DNA from: Limnohabitans sp. Rim47
GTDB taxonomy: Bacteria > Pseudomonadota > Gammaproteobacteria > Burkholderiales > Burkholderiaceae_C
DNA length: 64,000 nucleotides
Reading direction: 5' to 3'
Assembly: GCF_001517545.1 (NCBI RefSeq)
Contig: NZ_FBYA01000001.1
Coordinates: 557,268 to 621,267 of the forward strand
Shown here piece after piece: positions 50,036 through 58,416 of the stretch (position 1 is its first letter; the number at the start of each line of letters is the position of its first letter). Position numbers and translations under genes: made by a program. The notes under the pieces were generated by a model that saw only the letters and a program-made list of their open reading frames with translations, was not told the DNA's origin and searched no databases.

Positions 50036-51038
50036 GGCCAGACTCCTTGCGTTCTGCACGGCCACCGAAGGTGCGTGAGATGAGGCCCAAAATGCCTTTG
50101 GGCGCAAAAATGATCAGCGCCACAATGAACAGCCCCATCCACATTTGCCAATGTTTGCCGGTCTTGAACTCGCCCACATCGGGCAGGTCTTTGAAAATGT
50201 GCAGCAAATATTCGAAGCTCAACGCGCCCACGATAGCGCCTGCAAAATTGCCCATGCCTCCCAAAATGACCATCATGATGGCGTGTGCACTCATGTGAAA
50301 ACCCATCAGCTCCGGGTTCACAAAACCGCTTTGCGCAGCCCACAAAAAACCGGCCAGACCGGCCAGTGCGCCAGCCAGCGTGAACGCCGCCAGCTTGTGG
50401 CTAAAGGTGTTGAACCCGAGTGCCCGCATGCGGTGCTCGTTGACACGGATGCCCGACAGCGCACGGCCAAAAGGGCTCCAGAGCAGGCGGCGCAAAAACC
50501 CATACACCGCCAGCAAGCAGCCCAGCGTGAAGTAATAAAAAACCTGTTTGTTTTCCAGGTCAATCACACCTGCATCGGGCCGGAAGTTCAGGAATAAACC
50601 ATCTGAGCCACCCAGCGCCTTGTTGTCAAAAAAGATGAAAAACACCATCTGGGCAAAAGCCATGGTGACCATGATGAAGTAAATGCCGTGCGTGCGCACC
50701 ACCAAAAAGCCAATGACCAAGGCGGCCAACGCGGCCCCGCCCACCGCCAACGGCAAGCTGGTGTACAGGCTGATGGCTTCGTTTTGTGGCGTGATAAAGG
50801 CCAGCACATAACCGGCCAAGCCAAAGTAGGCCGCGTGGCCCAGCGACACCAGGCCCGTGACGCCTTGCAGCAAATCCAGGCTCATGGCAAAGATGGCCAG
50901 GATCATCATGCGCACGACCATCGCCGAGTAGAAATCAGAACCCACAAAGGGAAAGGCGGCCAGCGCTAAAAAGCCCAAGGCCATCACCAGCTGGATGCTG
51001 CGGGGCAGGGTTTCGAGGTGAATTTGAGGCGTGCTCAT
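50028..51038 (-). CDS. livM: ABC importer permease, LivM type
   Basis: 336 residues with about eight to nine membrane segments. Characteristic LLQGVTGLVSLGHAAYFGLAGY near 60 and GALAGLAGFLWAAQSGFVNPEL plus VILGGMGNFAGAIVGAL in the coupling region. Follows livH after 16 nt and overlaps livG by 8 nt. Confidence 0.93.
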   Translation of the reverse strand: MSTPQIHLETLPRSIQLVMALGFLALAAFPFVGSDFYSAMVVRMMILAIFAMSLDLLQGVTGLVSLGHAAYFGLAGYVLAFITPQNEAISLYTSLPLAVGGAALAALVIGFLVVRTHGIYFIMVTMAFAQMVFFIFFDNKALGGSDGLFLNFRPDAGVIDLENKQVFYYFTLGCLLAVYGFLRRLLWSPFGRALSGIRVNEHRMRALGFNTFSHKLAAFTLAGALAGLAGFLWAAQSGFVNPELMGFHMSAHAIMMVILGGMGNFAGAIVGALSFEYLLHIFKDLPDVGEFKTGKHWQMWMGLFIVALIIFAPKGILGLISRTFGGRAERKESGHD

Positions 51039-51054
51039 GTTGTTCTTTTCGTTG

Positions 51055-51927
51055 TCATTGCTTGAACAGGCCTTCAGGCTTGTACAGCAGCACGGCTGCC
51101 ATCAGCACGTACACCAGCATGCCCGAGGCCTGGGGCAGTAGCACTTTGCCAAAAGTGTCGACCAGGCCGACCAGCAGCGCAGCGATCAGCGCACCACGCA
51201 CTGAGCCGATACCGCCAATGACCACCACCACAAAGCACATGATCAGCACTTGGCTGCCCATGTTGGGGTAGACGCTGGAAACGGGTGCGGCGATCATGCC
51301 GGCAATCGAGGCCAGGCCAATGCCTAAAGCGAACACCACCGAATGGATCAAGCGGATGTTGATGCCCAGCGATTCGGTCATCTCCCGGTTGAATGCACCT
51401 GCGCGGATCTTCATACCCAAGCGGGTTTTGGAGATCAGCAAATACAGGCCCAAAGCCAGCACCAGGCAAACGCCCGACATGAACAAGCGGTACACCGGGT
51501 ACGACAGGTTGTCGGTCAGTGGAATGGATGCGGCCAGCAGATCGGGTACAGGCAGGCCGTGCACATCGTCGCCCCAAACCATGGACCGCAGCTCTTCAAA
51601 AACGTAGATCAGACCGAAAGTGAGCAGCACTTGGTCAAGGTGGTCGCGTTGGTAAAAGTAACGAAACAACAGCCGCTCCAGCAACAGGCCAAAGCCCACC
51701 GACAAAGCGGTGCCCACCACAATGGCCAGCGTGAAACTGCCCAGTTGTGCCGCCAGTGACCAAGCCAGGTAAGCGCCCAACATGTAAAAGCTGCCGTGCG
51801 CCAGATTGACCACGCCCATGATGCCAAAGATCAGTGTCAAGCCGGCCGCCAGCATGAACAGCAGCAGGCCGTACTGAACGCTGTTGAGCAGCTGGATCAA
51901 GAAATTCACAAAGTCCATCGGGGTCAC
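51055..51927 (-). CDS. livH: ABC importer permease, LivH type
   Basis: 290 residues, about eight hydrophobic helices. SVQYGLLLFMLAAGLTLIFG with VNLAHGSFYMLGAY near 40 is the LivH hallmark; VFALGIGLASIAGMIAAP and VVVIGGIGSVRGALIAALL follow. The GTG at 51927 and the ATG at 51918 (MDFVNFLIQ) are both possible starts; neither has a strong ribosome site. 52 bp separate it from the ferredoxin gene upstream. Confidence 0.93.
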   Translation of the reverse strand: MTPMDFVNFLIQLLNSVQYGLLLFMLAAGLTLIFGIMGVVNLAHGSFYMLGAYLAWSLAAQLGSFTLAIVVGTALSVGFGLLLERLLFRYFYQRDHLDQVLLTFGLIYVFEELRSMVWGDDVHGLPVPDLLAASIPLTDNLSYPVYRLFMSGVCLVLALGLYLLISKTRLGMKIRAGAFNREMTESLGINIRLIHSVVFALGIGLASIAGMIAAPVSSVYPNMGSQVLIMCFVVVVIGGIGSVRGALIAALLVGLVDTFGKVLLPQASGMLVYVLMAAVLLYKPEGLFKQ

Positions 51928-51979
51928 ACTTTGAAAGGTGGGGGTGCAGGCATTCTAAGGGTGGCAAGCGGGGCCGAAA

Positions 51980-52297
51980 TCAGCTGATCAAGTTCAAAAA
52001 GACCCTGCCATTTTCGATTTTCACAGGCCATGATTTGACCGGCTCGGTGGCTGGCCCACAGCTGACCGTGCCATCACGCACATCAAAAAGTGCCTGATGA
52101 AAAGGACATTCCACCCTGTGTCCTTCTACAAAACCATCGCAGAGTTTGGCGTTGCCGTGGCTGCACAGGTTGTTGATGGCATGCACACCGCCATCTTCGA
52201 GTTTGAAGATGGCTATGTCCTGGCCTTCGGGGGTCACAGTGATCCCAGCGCCTTCAAACAAATCGGCCTCGGCGGCCACGTCAATCCAGTTGTTCAT
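51980..52297 (-). CDS. Rieske-type ferredoxin of a ring-hydroxylating oxygenase
   Basis: 105 residues. Rieske 2Fe-2S ligands Cys45/His47 (LCSHGN) and Cys64/His67 (ECPFHQ). Length and sequence pattern match the ferredoxins that feed electrons to naphthalene-, salicylate- and anthranilate-type oxygenases. It follows the beta-subunit gene by 2 nt, so it is surely its electron donor. A reductase gene is not next to it. Confidence 0.92.
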   Translation of the reverse strand: MNNWIDVAAEADLFEGAGITVTPEGQDIAIFKLEDGGVHAINNLCSHGNAKLCDGFVEGHRVECPFHQALFDVRDGTVSCGPATEPVKSWPVKIENGRVFLNLIS

Positions 52298-52299
52298 GA

Positions 52300-52788
52300 T
52301 CAGATGGGGTAAATGATGGAGTTGGGAATCATCTCGCTGTCGAACACGCAGATGCGCTCAGCAAACTTGAAGCCTTCGGGGGTTTGTACGATGGTGTCGA
52401 TGTAGCGGCCCACATTGAACACGGTGCTTTCCTTGTCGAGCTTGGTGCGAAACACCGCGTAGTTGGCTTCTGTGTGGATACGACCTTCTTCGACTTTTCG
52501 CACCATGGGCGCGCCCACCACATGCCGCTGGTAGTAGGGGTCGTGGAAGATCGTTTCGGTGATGCCATACACGCGGTCCTTGAGCATGCCCTTGCTCGTC
52601 AGGAACAAGGTGGCCAAAGGAAATCCGCGTTCGAAGTTTTCACGGGGCTGCAGTTTGTACACGCATTCTTCGGTAAAAAATTCCGGCCACAGCTCCCATT
52701 TTCCGCTGTCCACGGCGCTGGCGTAATCGGCATAAAGTTGCTGGATGTCGAACCAGGTTTGCAGGTCTATCAAGGGCTTGCTCATCAT
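52300..52788 (-). CDS. Ring-hydroxylating oxygenase beta subunit
   Basis: 162 residues, NTF2-like fold: WFDIQQLYADYASAVDSGKWELWPEFF, CVYKLQPRENFERGFPLATLF, RVYGITETIFHDPYYQRHVVG, YAVFRTKLDKESTVFNVGRYID. Structural partner of the alpha subunit. The start codon overlaps the alpha stop (ATGATGA). Closest in size and pattern to the small subunits of salicylate 5-hydroxylase and anthranilate 1,2-dioxygenase. Confidence 0.92.
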   Translation of the reverse strand: MMSKPLIDLQTWFDIQQLYADYASAVDSGKWELWPEFFTEECVYKLQPRENFERGFPLATLFLTSKGMLKDRVYGITETIFHDPYYQRHVVGAPMVRKVEEGRIHTEANYAVFRTKLDKESTVFNVGRYIDTIVQTPEGFKFAERICVFDSEMIPNSIIYPI

Positions 52789-54053
52789 CAGTCCTCCATC
52801 ACTTTGCGCCAGTATTCGTACATGCCCCGAATAAGGGTTTCGGTCACCATGTGATCGGTTTCGCCCACATCGTGACCGCCCAGCTCTGCCACCGTGCGGT
52901 GCGCTGGTTTGGTCTCGAAGGCTTGTTGAGAAAACTCGATCACTTCGCCATCGTCCGCCGAAACAAAGCCTGCTGGGCCAAACAGGTTGGCCTGCCGCAA
53001 GCGACGCTCGGTCATTTCCGCGGTGTCGTCTTCAAAACCGAAGTGGGTCCAGACAAAGTCGAATGCGCCATGGCCATCGGGTTGGATGTGGCGCGTGGAC
53101 ACGCTGTTCACCTGCTGCTGAAAGATCACGCTGGGGAACAGCGTCATCATCACCGCCGTGGGCATTTGCTCGCCCAGTTGCCACCAGGGCTCAGGCACGA
53201 TGTCCAGAAAGCTCGGGTCATTCAATTCCATGCTGGCTTTGAAGCTGCTGACTTGCGTGACCTGGGATTTGTCGCCTGTGGCCTGGCCACCCGTTCCGCG
53301 TGTGGAAATCATGGCCGCATGACGGTGGTGTTTGTCCATGCGCAACTCGGATTTGTTGTCGGCACGCCAGAGGCCAAAGGTCACAAACCAGGTGTGCAGC
53401 AGGCCGGGGTGATAAGGGTCTTTGATGTTTTCCTGCATCAGCTTCCAGTTGCCTGGAATGCGCTGGCGGTTGTACCCCAATAACTTGAGCTGACGTCCGT
53501 TGAACAGCCGGTCAAAGTAACGCAGGATGGTCGGCCCCATGTAGTCTTCGAGAGACTCTACCGAGTGGTCAAATGCCGCAAACACCACGCCGCTGCGGGT
53601 GGCCACTTTGAGCGAGGTCAGGCCATGGTCTTTGGGGTCAAAGTCAGCGGGCATGCCGCCGTTGACTTTGCCGTCCTGACGCACGCCGCGGCGAAAGGGA
53701 ACGCCTTGCAGTTTGCCGTCCAGCGCGTAGCTCCACTGGTGGTAAGGGCAGACCAGCTCCTTTTTGTTGCCGTGTCGCTCACGGCAAAACGCCATGCCCC
53801 GGTGCGCGCACACGTTCTCGACCACATGAATTTGACCGTCCTGGCTGCGCGTCAAGATGACGGAGCGCTCGCCGATCACGGTGCGTTTGAAGTCACCCGC
53901 GTTGGGGATCTCGGCCTCCAGGCCCACATAGCTCCAGTGGTTTTTGTAGAAAAAACGCTCCAGCTCTTTTTTGTGGCTGTCCTCGTTGGTGTAAACGGCA
54001 AACGGAATTCGGCTGGTGCCCGCCGTTTCCCAGTGAATGGGGTGTTCCTGCAT
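52788..54053 (-). CDS. Ring-hydroxylating oxygenase alpha subunit (salicylate 5-hydroxylase / anthranilate dioxygenase group)
   Basis: 421 residues. Rieske cluster ligands Cys82/His84 (CAHRG) and Cys102/His105 (CPYHQW); mononuclear iron ligands His215 and His220 with bridging Asp212 in KDPYHPGLLH. AAGGAG lies 6 nt before the ATG at 54053. From remembered sequences the stretches RTVIGERSVILTRSQDG and GVPFRRGVRQDGK resemble NagG and AndAc, so a salicylate- or anthranilate-like acid is the best guess for the substrate. First gene of the operon, divergent from a LysR regulator. Confidence 0.9.
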   Translation of the reverse strand: MQEHPIHWETAGTSRIPFAVYTNEDSHKKELERFFYKNHWSYVGLEAEIPNAGDFKRTVIGERSVILTRSQDGQIHVVENVCAHRGMAFCRERHGNKKELVCPYHQWSYALDGKLQGVPFRRGVRQDGKVNGGMPADFDPKDHGLTSLKVATRSGVVFAAFDHSVESLEDYMGPTILRYFDRLFNGRQLKLLGYNRQRIPGNWKLMQENIKDPYHPGLLHTWFVTFGLWRADNKSELRMDKHHRHAAMISTRGTGGQATGDKSQVTQVSSFKASMELNDPSFLDIVPEPWWQLGEQMPTAVMMTLFPSVIFQQQVNSVSTRHIQPDGHGAFDFVWTHFGFEDDTAEMTERRLRQANLFGPAGFVSADDGEVIEFSQQAFETKPAHRTVAELGGHDVGETDHMVTETLIRGMYEYWRKVMED

Positions 54054-54073
54054 GAGGTCTCCTTGTGAAAACT

Positions 54074-54102
54074 TGACACACATCATGCTCAAATCCAATA
54101 AT
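54074..54102 (+). promoter_or_regulatory. Sigma-70-type promoter of the LysR gene
   Basis: TTGACA (54074-54079), 17-nt spacer, AATAAT (54097-54102). Transcription would begin near 54109, 42 nt before the LysR ATG. The spacer carries AATCC (54092-54096), mirrored by GGATT at 54113-54117. Confidence 0.55.
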
Positions 54103-54131
54103 TAAGTAAATCGGATTTTTTGCATAAACAG

Positions 54132-54148
54132 TATTTGAAAATCAAATA
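54132..54148. promoter_or_regulatory. Palindrome next to the LysR start
   Basis: TATTTGA and TCAAATA flank AAA, a perfect 7-bp inverted repeat ending 2 nt before the LysR start codon. A regulator bound here would block its own gene. Confidence 0.5.
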
Positions 54149-54150
54149 AT

Positions 54151-55086
54151 ATGGATGTCTCAAAGCTGGATCTGAATTTGTTGGTGGTGTTTCACCACTT
54201 GCTGCAACAAAAGCGTGTTTCTGCCGTGGCTCAAGTGCTGGGCATGAGCCAGCCAGCGGTGAGCAGTGCGCTGGGGCGCTTGCGCGTGAGTCTGGGGGAT
54301 GAGCTTTTTCTGCGTACCCAAGGCGGGATGACACCCACGCCCTATGCATTGCAGCTGGCCGAGCCTGTGGCCGTGGCTTTGGACGGATTGCAGCAGGCCT
54401 TGAATGTGCGTGCGGCCTTTGATCCGGCCAGCAGCACGCGCAGCTTCACCATCGCCATGACCGATGTGGGCGAAATGTATTTCCTGCCGGTGCTGATCGA
54501 TGCGCTGGCCCGCTCTGCTGCGGGTGTCACGTTGCAAGTGGTCAGCGTGACCCAGCCCACGCTCAAAGAGGACATGGCCACAGGCCGAATTGATTTGGCT
54601 GTGGGCTTGTTGCCGCAATTACAGGCAGGCTTTTATCAGCAAGCGCTCTTCAAGCAAAAATACATTTGCCTGATGCGAGAGGCGCATCCGCTGGCGGGCC
54701 AGAACAGGCTCAATTTGGTCTCATTTACAGAGGCCGAACACGTTCGCATCGTGGCGGCGGGCACAGGGCATGGCCGGGTGGATGTTGCGTTAGAGCAGCA
54801 AAAACTGCGCCGTCGCTTTCGACTCACGGTTCCGCACTACGTGGCCTTGGGCGATGTGCTGAGCCATTCCAATCTGATCGCCACCGTGCCCGAGCGTTTT
54901 GCAGACCGGACATTGGTGCCCTTTGGTTTGGTCAAACGTGAATTGCCAATGGCCGTCGATGAAAGCGCGATTCACCAGTTCTGGCACGGGCGCCTGCACC
55001 GAGATCCCGGCCACCAGTGGCTGCGTCAGCTAATAGACCAACTTTTCGGAGACAGCAAAATGCCTCATAACGAACAAGCCGTATGA
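54151..55086 (+). CDS. LysR-family regulator (NahR/NodD-like)
   Basis: 311 residues. Winged helix about 5-65 (LDLNLLVVFHHLLQQKRVSA, MSQPAVSSALGRLR) and co-inducer domain about 90-300 (FTIAMTDVGEMYFLPVLIDAL, GRIDLAVGLLPQL). The LDLNLL start and the domain layout are those of the NahR/NodD branch, often sensors of aromatic acids such as salicylate. Divergent from the oxygenase operon across 97 bp, so it is its likely activator. A hairpin spans its stop codon. Confidence 0.92.
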   Translation: MDVSKLDLNLLVVFHHLLQQKRVSAVAQVLGMSQPAVSSALGRLRVSLGDELFLRTQGGMTPTPYALQLAEPVAVALDGLQQALNVRAAFDPASSTRSFTIAMTDVGEMYFLPVLIDALARSAAGVTLQVVSVTQPTLKEDMATGRIDLAVGLLPQLQAGFYQQALFKQKYICLMREAHPLAGQNRLNLVSFTEAEHVRIVAAGTGHGRVDVALEQQKLRRRFRLTVPHYVALGDVLSHSNLIATVPERFADRTLVPFGLVKRELPMAVDESAIHQFWHGRLHRDPGHQWLRQLIDQLFGDSKMPHNEQAV

Positions 55087-55093
55087 GGCATTT
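55058..55093 (+). terminator. Hairpin spanning the LysR stop codon
   Basis: AAATGCCTCATA (55058-55069) and TATGAGGCATTT (55082-55093) form a perfect 12-bp stem with a 12-nt loop that encloses the last codons and the TGA at 55084-55086. There is no T-run, so it could be a terminator, an mRNA stabiliser or a binding site. Confidence 0.5.
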
Positions 55094-55218
55094 GCAGGGC
55101 ATAGCTCAGTGTCGTGTGCTTTGAGGTAAAACCCTTTGTCACTGTCTCTCGGTCCCGCAATTTGCGGTCCCGAGGAGCAGTCAACAAACAGGGGCCTCAA
55201 GCCGTTAGCGGGTGTTTT

Positions 55219-56403
55219 TTACATGCGGCAACCAGCGCCGGAGTCGGCCAGCGCCTTGGCCGCGACACCAATCACCTTGTTTTCTTTGTTGGAGACCTCA
55301 CGCAGATAGATGTCTTGCACCGGGTTGTGCGACTTGCTCATGGTCCACTTGCCACGCGGGCTGTCGATCACGGCGACTTCCATGGCCTTGATCATGGCGG
55401 CCTTTTTACTCACATCGCCTTGCACAGCGTTGGCCCCTTGCACCAGCAGCAGACCCGTGTCGTAGCCTTGCACGGCGTACACATCGGGTTGCATCTTGAA
55501 GGTCTTGGCGTAGTTCAGGCGGAATTCCTTGTTGCGCTTGGTCTCGATGCCATCGCCGTAGTGCAGGGTGGTCAGCACACCGTCTGCAGCAGGGCCTGCG
55601 GCATCCAGAACGCCTTCGGTCAAAAAGCCGGAGCCATACAAAGGAATCTTGCCCTTGAGGCCTGCGGCTGCGTAGTCGCGCAAGAACTTGGCTGCGCCGC
55701 CACCGGCAAAGAAGCAGGCCACAGCGTCGGGCTTGAGTGCGGCAATTTCGGTCAGCAGAGCCTGGAACTCGACGTTGGGGAAGGGCAGACCCAGCTCTTT
55801 GACGATGGTGCCACCCGCCTTGGTGTAGCTTTCTTTGAAACCCTCGAAGGCTTCGTCGCCAGCGGCGTATTTCCAGGTGATCCAAACCGCCTTTTTGTGG
55901 CCGCGCTTGACCATGGCCTCGCCCAGCGCCATGGTGGGCTGGCTGTTCGAGAAGCTGGTGCGGAAGACGTTGGGTGCGCACTGGGCACGGGTGGCGATGT
56001 GCACGCCAGCGTTGGGGATCAGGCTGATCACGCCACTTTCGCGGGCCACGCGGTGAATGCCCATTTGCACGCCCGAGTGGACGGTGCCAATCAGCACATC
56101 CACTTTGTCGCGTTGCACCAGTTTGTTGGCGTTTTCGATGGCTTTGGACGGCTCGGACTCGTCGTCCACCTTGAACCATTCAATTTCGCGGCCGCCCAAC
56201 TTGCCGCCTTGCTCGTTGATGGCCATGCGCACGCCGTTTTCAATGGCCACGCCCAACTGTGCAAAAGTGCCGGTGTAAGGCAGGATGAAACCGACGCGGA
56301 TTTTGCCAGTCTGGGCCATGGCACTTTGGGGGACCAACAGGCTGGTCGATGTGGTGCCCAGCAGGGCGGCACCTTGGGTCAAAAGCTGGCGGCGTGAGGT
56401 CAT
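55219..56403 (-). CDS. BCAA-type ABC substrate-binding protein
   Basis: 394 residues. The start MTSRRQLLTQGAALLGTTS has twin arginines and resembles a Tat signal, ending near QSAMAQ. The mature part has IRVGFILPYTGTFAQLGVAI, VDDESEPSKAIENANKLV, GTVHSGVQMGIHRVARESGV and YDTGLLLVQGANA. Given its position beside the LysR/oxygenase/livHMGF locus, it is the best candidate receptor for that importer. A possible minus-strand -10, CATAAT, lies at 56456-56461 in the 175-bp gap upstream, which otherwise looks empty. Confidence 0.92.
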   Translation of the reverse strand: MTSRRQLLTQGAALLGTTSTSLLVPQSAMAQTGKIRVGFILPYTGTFAQLGVAIENGVRMAINEQGGKLGGREIEWFKVDDESEPSKAIENANKLVQRDKVDVLIGTVHSGVQMGIHRVARESGVISLIPNAGVHIATRAQCAPNVFRTSFSNSQPTMALGEAMVKRGHKKAVWITWKYAAGDEAFEGFKESYTKAGGTIVKELGLPFPNVEFQALLTEIAALKPDAVACFFAGGGAAKFLRDYAAAGLKGKIPLYGSGFLTEGVLDAAGPAADGVLTTLHYGDGIETKRNKEFRLNYAKTFKMQPDVYAVQGYDTGLLLVQGANAVQGDVSKKAAMIKAMEVAVIDSPRGKWTMSKSHNPVQDIYLREVSNKENKVIGVAAKALADSGAGCRM

Positions 56404-56578
56404 GTGTGTTCCCGGTCTTTAAAGTTGTGCGTGGGCTCTTGATGAGCACTTTTAGATTATGGGTCAGGGCGCAGGGCGTCAGACCTAGGGAAATCATGGG
56501 GTCATGAAGCCCTGAGAAAAGCCAACCAGGCTGGGGTCAGTGCACGCTATTGATGCCGTGGTTAATTGGCTGGGTGCT

Positions 56579-58003
56579 TCAGCCTAGCACCCGCCCCGGG
56601 TTGAGCAGGTTTTGCGGGTCCAGGGCTTTTTTAACGGCCCGCATCATGGCCAGCGCCGTCGGGTCTTTGTAGAGCGGCAGTTTGCCCACTTTGAGTTCGC
56701 CCACGCCGTGCTCGGCGCTGATGGAGCCGTCGAACTTGGCGACTTGGTCAAACACCAGTGTGTTCACCCGTTCTTCGTTTTCATGCAAAAAGGTTTGGCC
56801 ATCCACGCCCTCAGGGGCTTGCACGTTGTAGTGCAGATTGCCGTCGCCCAAGTGGCCAAAGTCCACCATGCGCACACCGGGCACCTCGCGGGCCAACAGG
56901 GCGTCGGTTTCGGCCACAAAGGCCGGGATGCGCGAGACCGGGATGCTGATGTCGTGCTTGATATTCAGGCCTTCCTGGGCCTGGGCCAGGGTGATGCTTT
57001 CGCGGATGTGCCACAGGCCTTGGGCTTGGCTCAGGTTTTCTGCGACGACGGCGTCCGTGACGCAACCGGCTTCCAGTGCGGCTTCGAGCAGCGCTTCAAA
57101 CTGAGCACGGGCGTGGGTTTCGCTTTCGCTGTCCGAGTTTTCCAGCAACACGCACCAAGGCGATTCTTGCGACAGCGGCACACGCAGTTGGGGATAGTGC
57201 TTGTCGACCAAGCTCAGTGCGAACTGGCCCATGACCTCAAAGCCCGTGAGGCCAGGCCCCAGGCGTTGGTGGGCCAGACCCAGCAGTTGCACAGCCGCTT
57301 GCATGCTGGGCACGGCGGCCCAGGCGGTCAGCTGCGCGGCGGGCTGGGGGTACAGCTTCAGGGTCGCGGCGGTGATGATGCCCAGCGTGCCTTCGCTGCC
57401 GATCATCAGGTTGCGCAGGTCATAACCCGTGTTGTCTTTGCGCAGGCCGCTCAGGCCGTGCCAGATCTCGCCCTGGGCGGTGACGACTTCGAGGCCCAGA
57501 CACAGCTCGCGGGTGTTGCCGTAGCGCACCACCTGCGTGCCGCCCGCGTTGGTGCCCAAGTTGCCGCCGATGGTGCAGCTGCCTTCGGCCCCCAAGCTCA
57601 AGGGGAACAAAAAACCAGCCTTATCGGCTGCGGCCTGCAGGTTTTGCAGCACGCAACCGGCCTCGACCGTGATGGTCAGGTTGGCCGGGTCGATGGCACG
57701 CACCGCGTTCATGCGCGTCATGCTCAGCACGATTTGCTGGCCTGAGCTATCCGGCACGCCGCCCACCACCAGCCCGGTGTTGCCGCCTTGGGGCACGATG
57801 GGAGTGCTTGTCGCTGCACAGGCCTTGACCACAGCAGCCACTTGGGCTGTGTTGCCCGGGCGGACCACGGCCAGGGCGCGGCCCCGCACGCGCTTGCGCC
57901 AGTCTTGTTCCCAGGGGCTCAGGTCGGTGGCCGGGTCGTCGTGGGTGAGGACGTTGGCGTTGCCACAAATTTGGCGCAGCTGTACAATCATAGGCTGGGT
58001 CAT
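56579..58003 (-). CDS. GlcD/D-2-hydroxyacid-type FAD-linked oxidase
   Basis: 474 residues. FAD-binding PCMH domain about 45-225 (VVRPGNTAQVAAVVKAC, PQGGNTGLVVGG, GGNLGTNAGGTQVV, IGSEGTLGIITAATL) and FAD-oxidase C domain about 235-470 (FGHLGDGNLHYNV, ISAEHGVGELK). Such flavoproteins oxidise D-2-hydroxyglutarate, D-lactate or glycolate. The ATG at 58003 lies 5 nt after the DUF2069 stop, so the two form an operon; ATG 57991 is an alternative. Confidence 0.93.
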   Translation of the reverse strand: MTQPMIVQLRQICGNANVLTHDDPATDLSPWEQDWRKRVRGRALAVVRPGNTAQVAAVVKACAATSTPIVPQGGNTGLVVGGVPDSSGQQIVLSMTRMNAVRAIDPANLTITVEAGCVLQNLQAAADKAGFLFPLSLGAEGSCTIGGNLGTNAGGTQVVRYGNTRELCLGLEVVTAQGEIWHGLSGLRKDNTGYDLRNLMIGSEGTLGIITAATLKLYPQPAAQLTAWAAVPSMQAAVQLLGLAHQRLGPGLTGFEVMGQFALSLVDKHYPQLRVPLSQESPWCVLLENSDSESETHARAQFEALLEAALEAGCVTDAVVAENLSQAQGLWHIRESITLAQAQEGLNIKHDISIPVSRIPAFVAETDALLAREVPGVRMVDFGHLGDGNLHYNVQAPEGVDGQTFLHENEERVNTLVFDQVAKFDGSISAEHGVGELKVGKLPLYKDPTALAMMRAVKKALDPQNLLNPGRVLG

Positions 58004-58008
58004 GGTGT

Positions 58009-58416
58009 TCAGTCTCGGGGCACAGGCACAAAGTTGCCGGTGGCTTTGGCGGCTTTGAAGCGGATGCGCACATGCAAAGCGCAAGCCACAAACAAGGTGG
58101 TGCACAACAGGGTTTGCAAGCCTGCCAGCGCGTTGGAGGGCCATGCATCGCCCCAGGCCCGAACCACGCCCTCTATAAAGTACAGCCAGACCAACATGCT
58201 GACCCAGCGGTAGGTGTACATGCGGTTTTTGAGCAAGCCGGACAGCGGAATGCACAAAGGCAATACCTTGATGGCCCACCAAGAGCCGCCCGGCCGCAAG
58301 GGGGCCAGCCAAAGCTCCCAGGCCAAGCCCAAAAGAATGAGTCCAAGCAGGCTGCCGACGGCCATCCAGCGCGTGAAATCGACGCCGACGGGTGTGTTTT
58401 CTGTGTGTATGTTCAT
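58009..58416 (-). CDS. DUF2069 membrane protein
   Basis: 135 residues with four hydrophobic segments (about 17-38, 45-62, 70-88, 97-116), typical of the DUF2069 family of unknown function. Start at 58416. TATGAT (minus, 58426-58431) ends 9 nt before it. Divergent from yihY across only 21 bp, upstream partner of the FAD oxidase gene. Confidence 0.88.
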   Translation of the reverse strand: MNIHTENTPVGVDFTRWMAVGSLLGLILLGLAWELWLAPLRPGGSWWAIKVLPLCIPLSGLLKNRMYTYRWVSMLVWLYFIEGVVRAWGDAWPSNALAGLQTLLCTTLFVACALHVRIRFKAAKATGNFVPVPRD

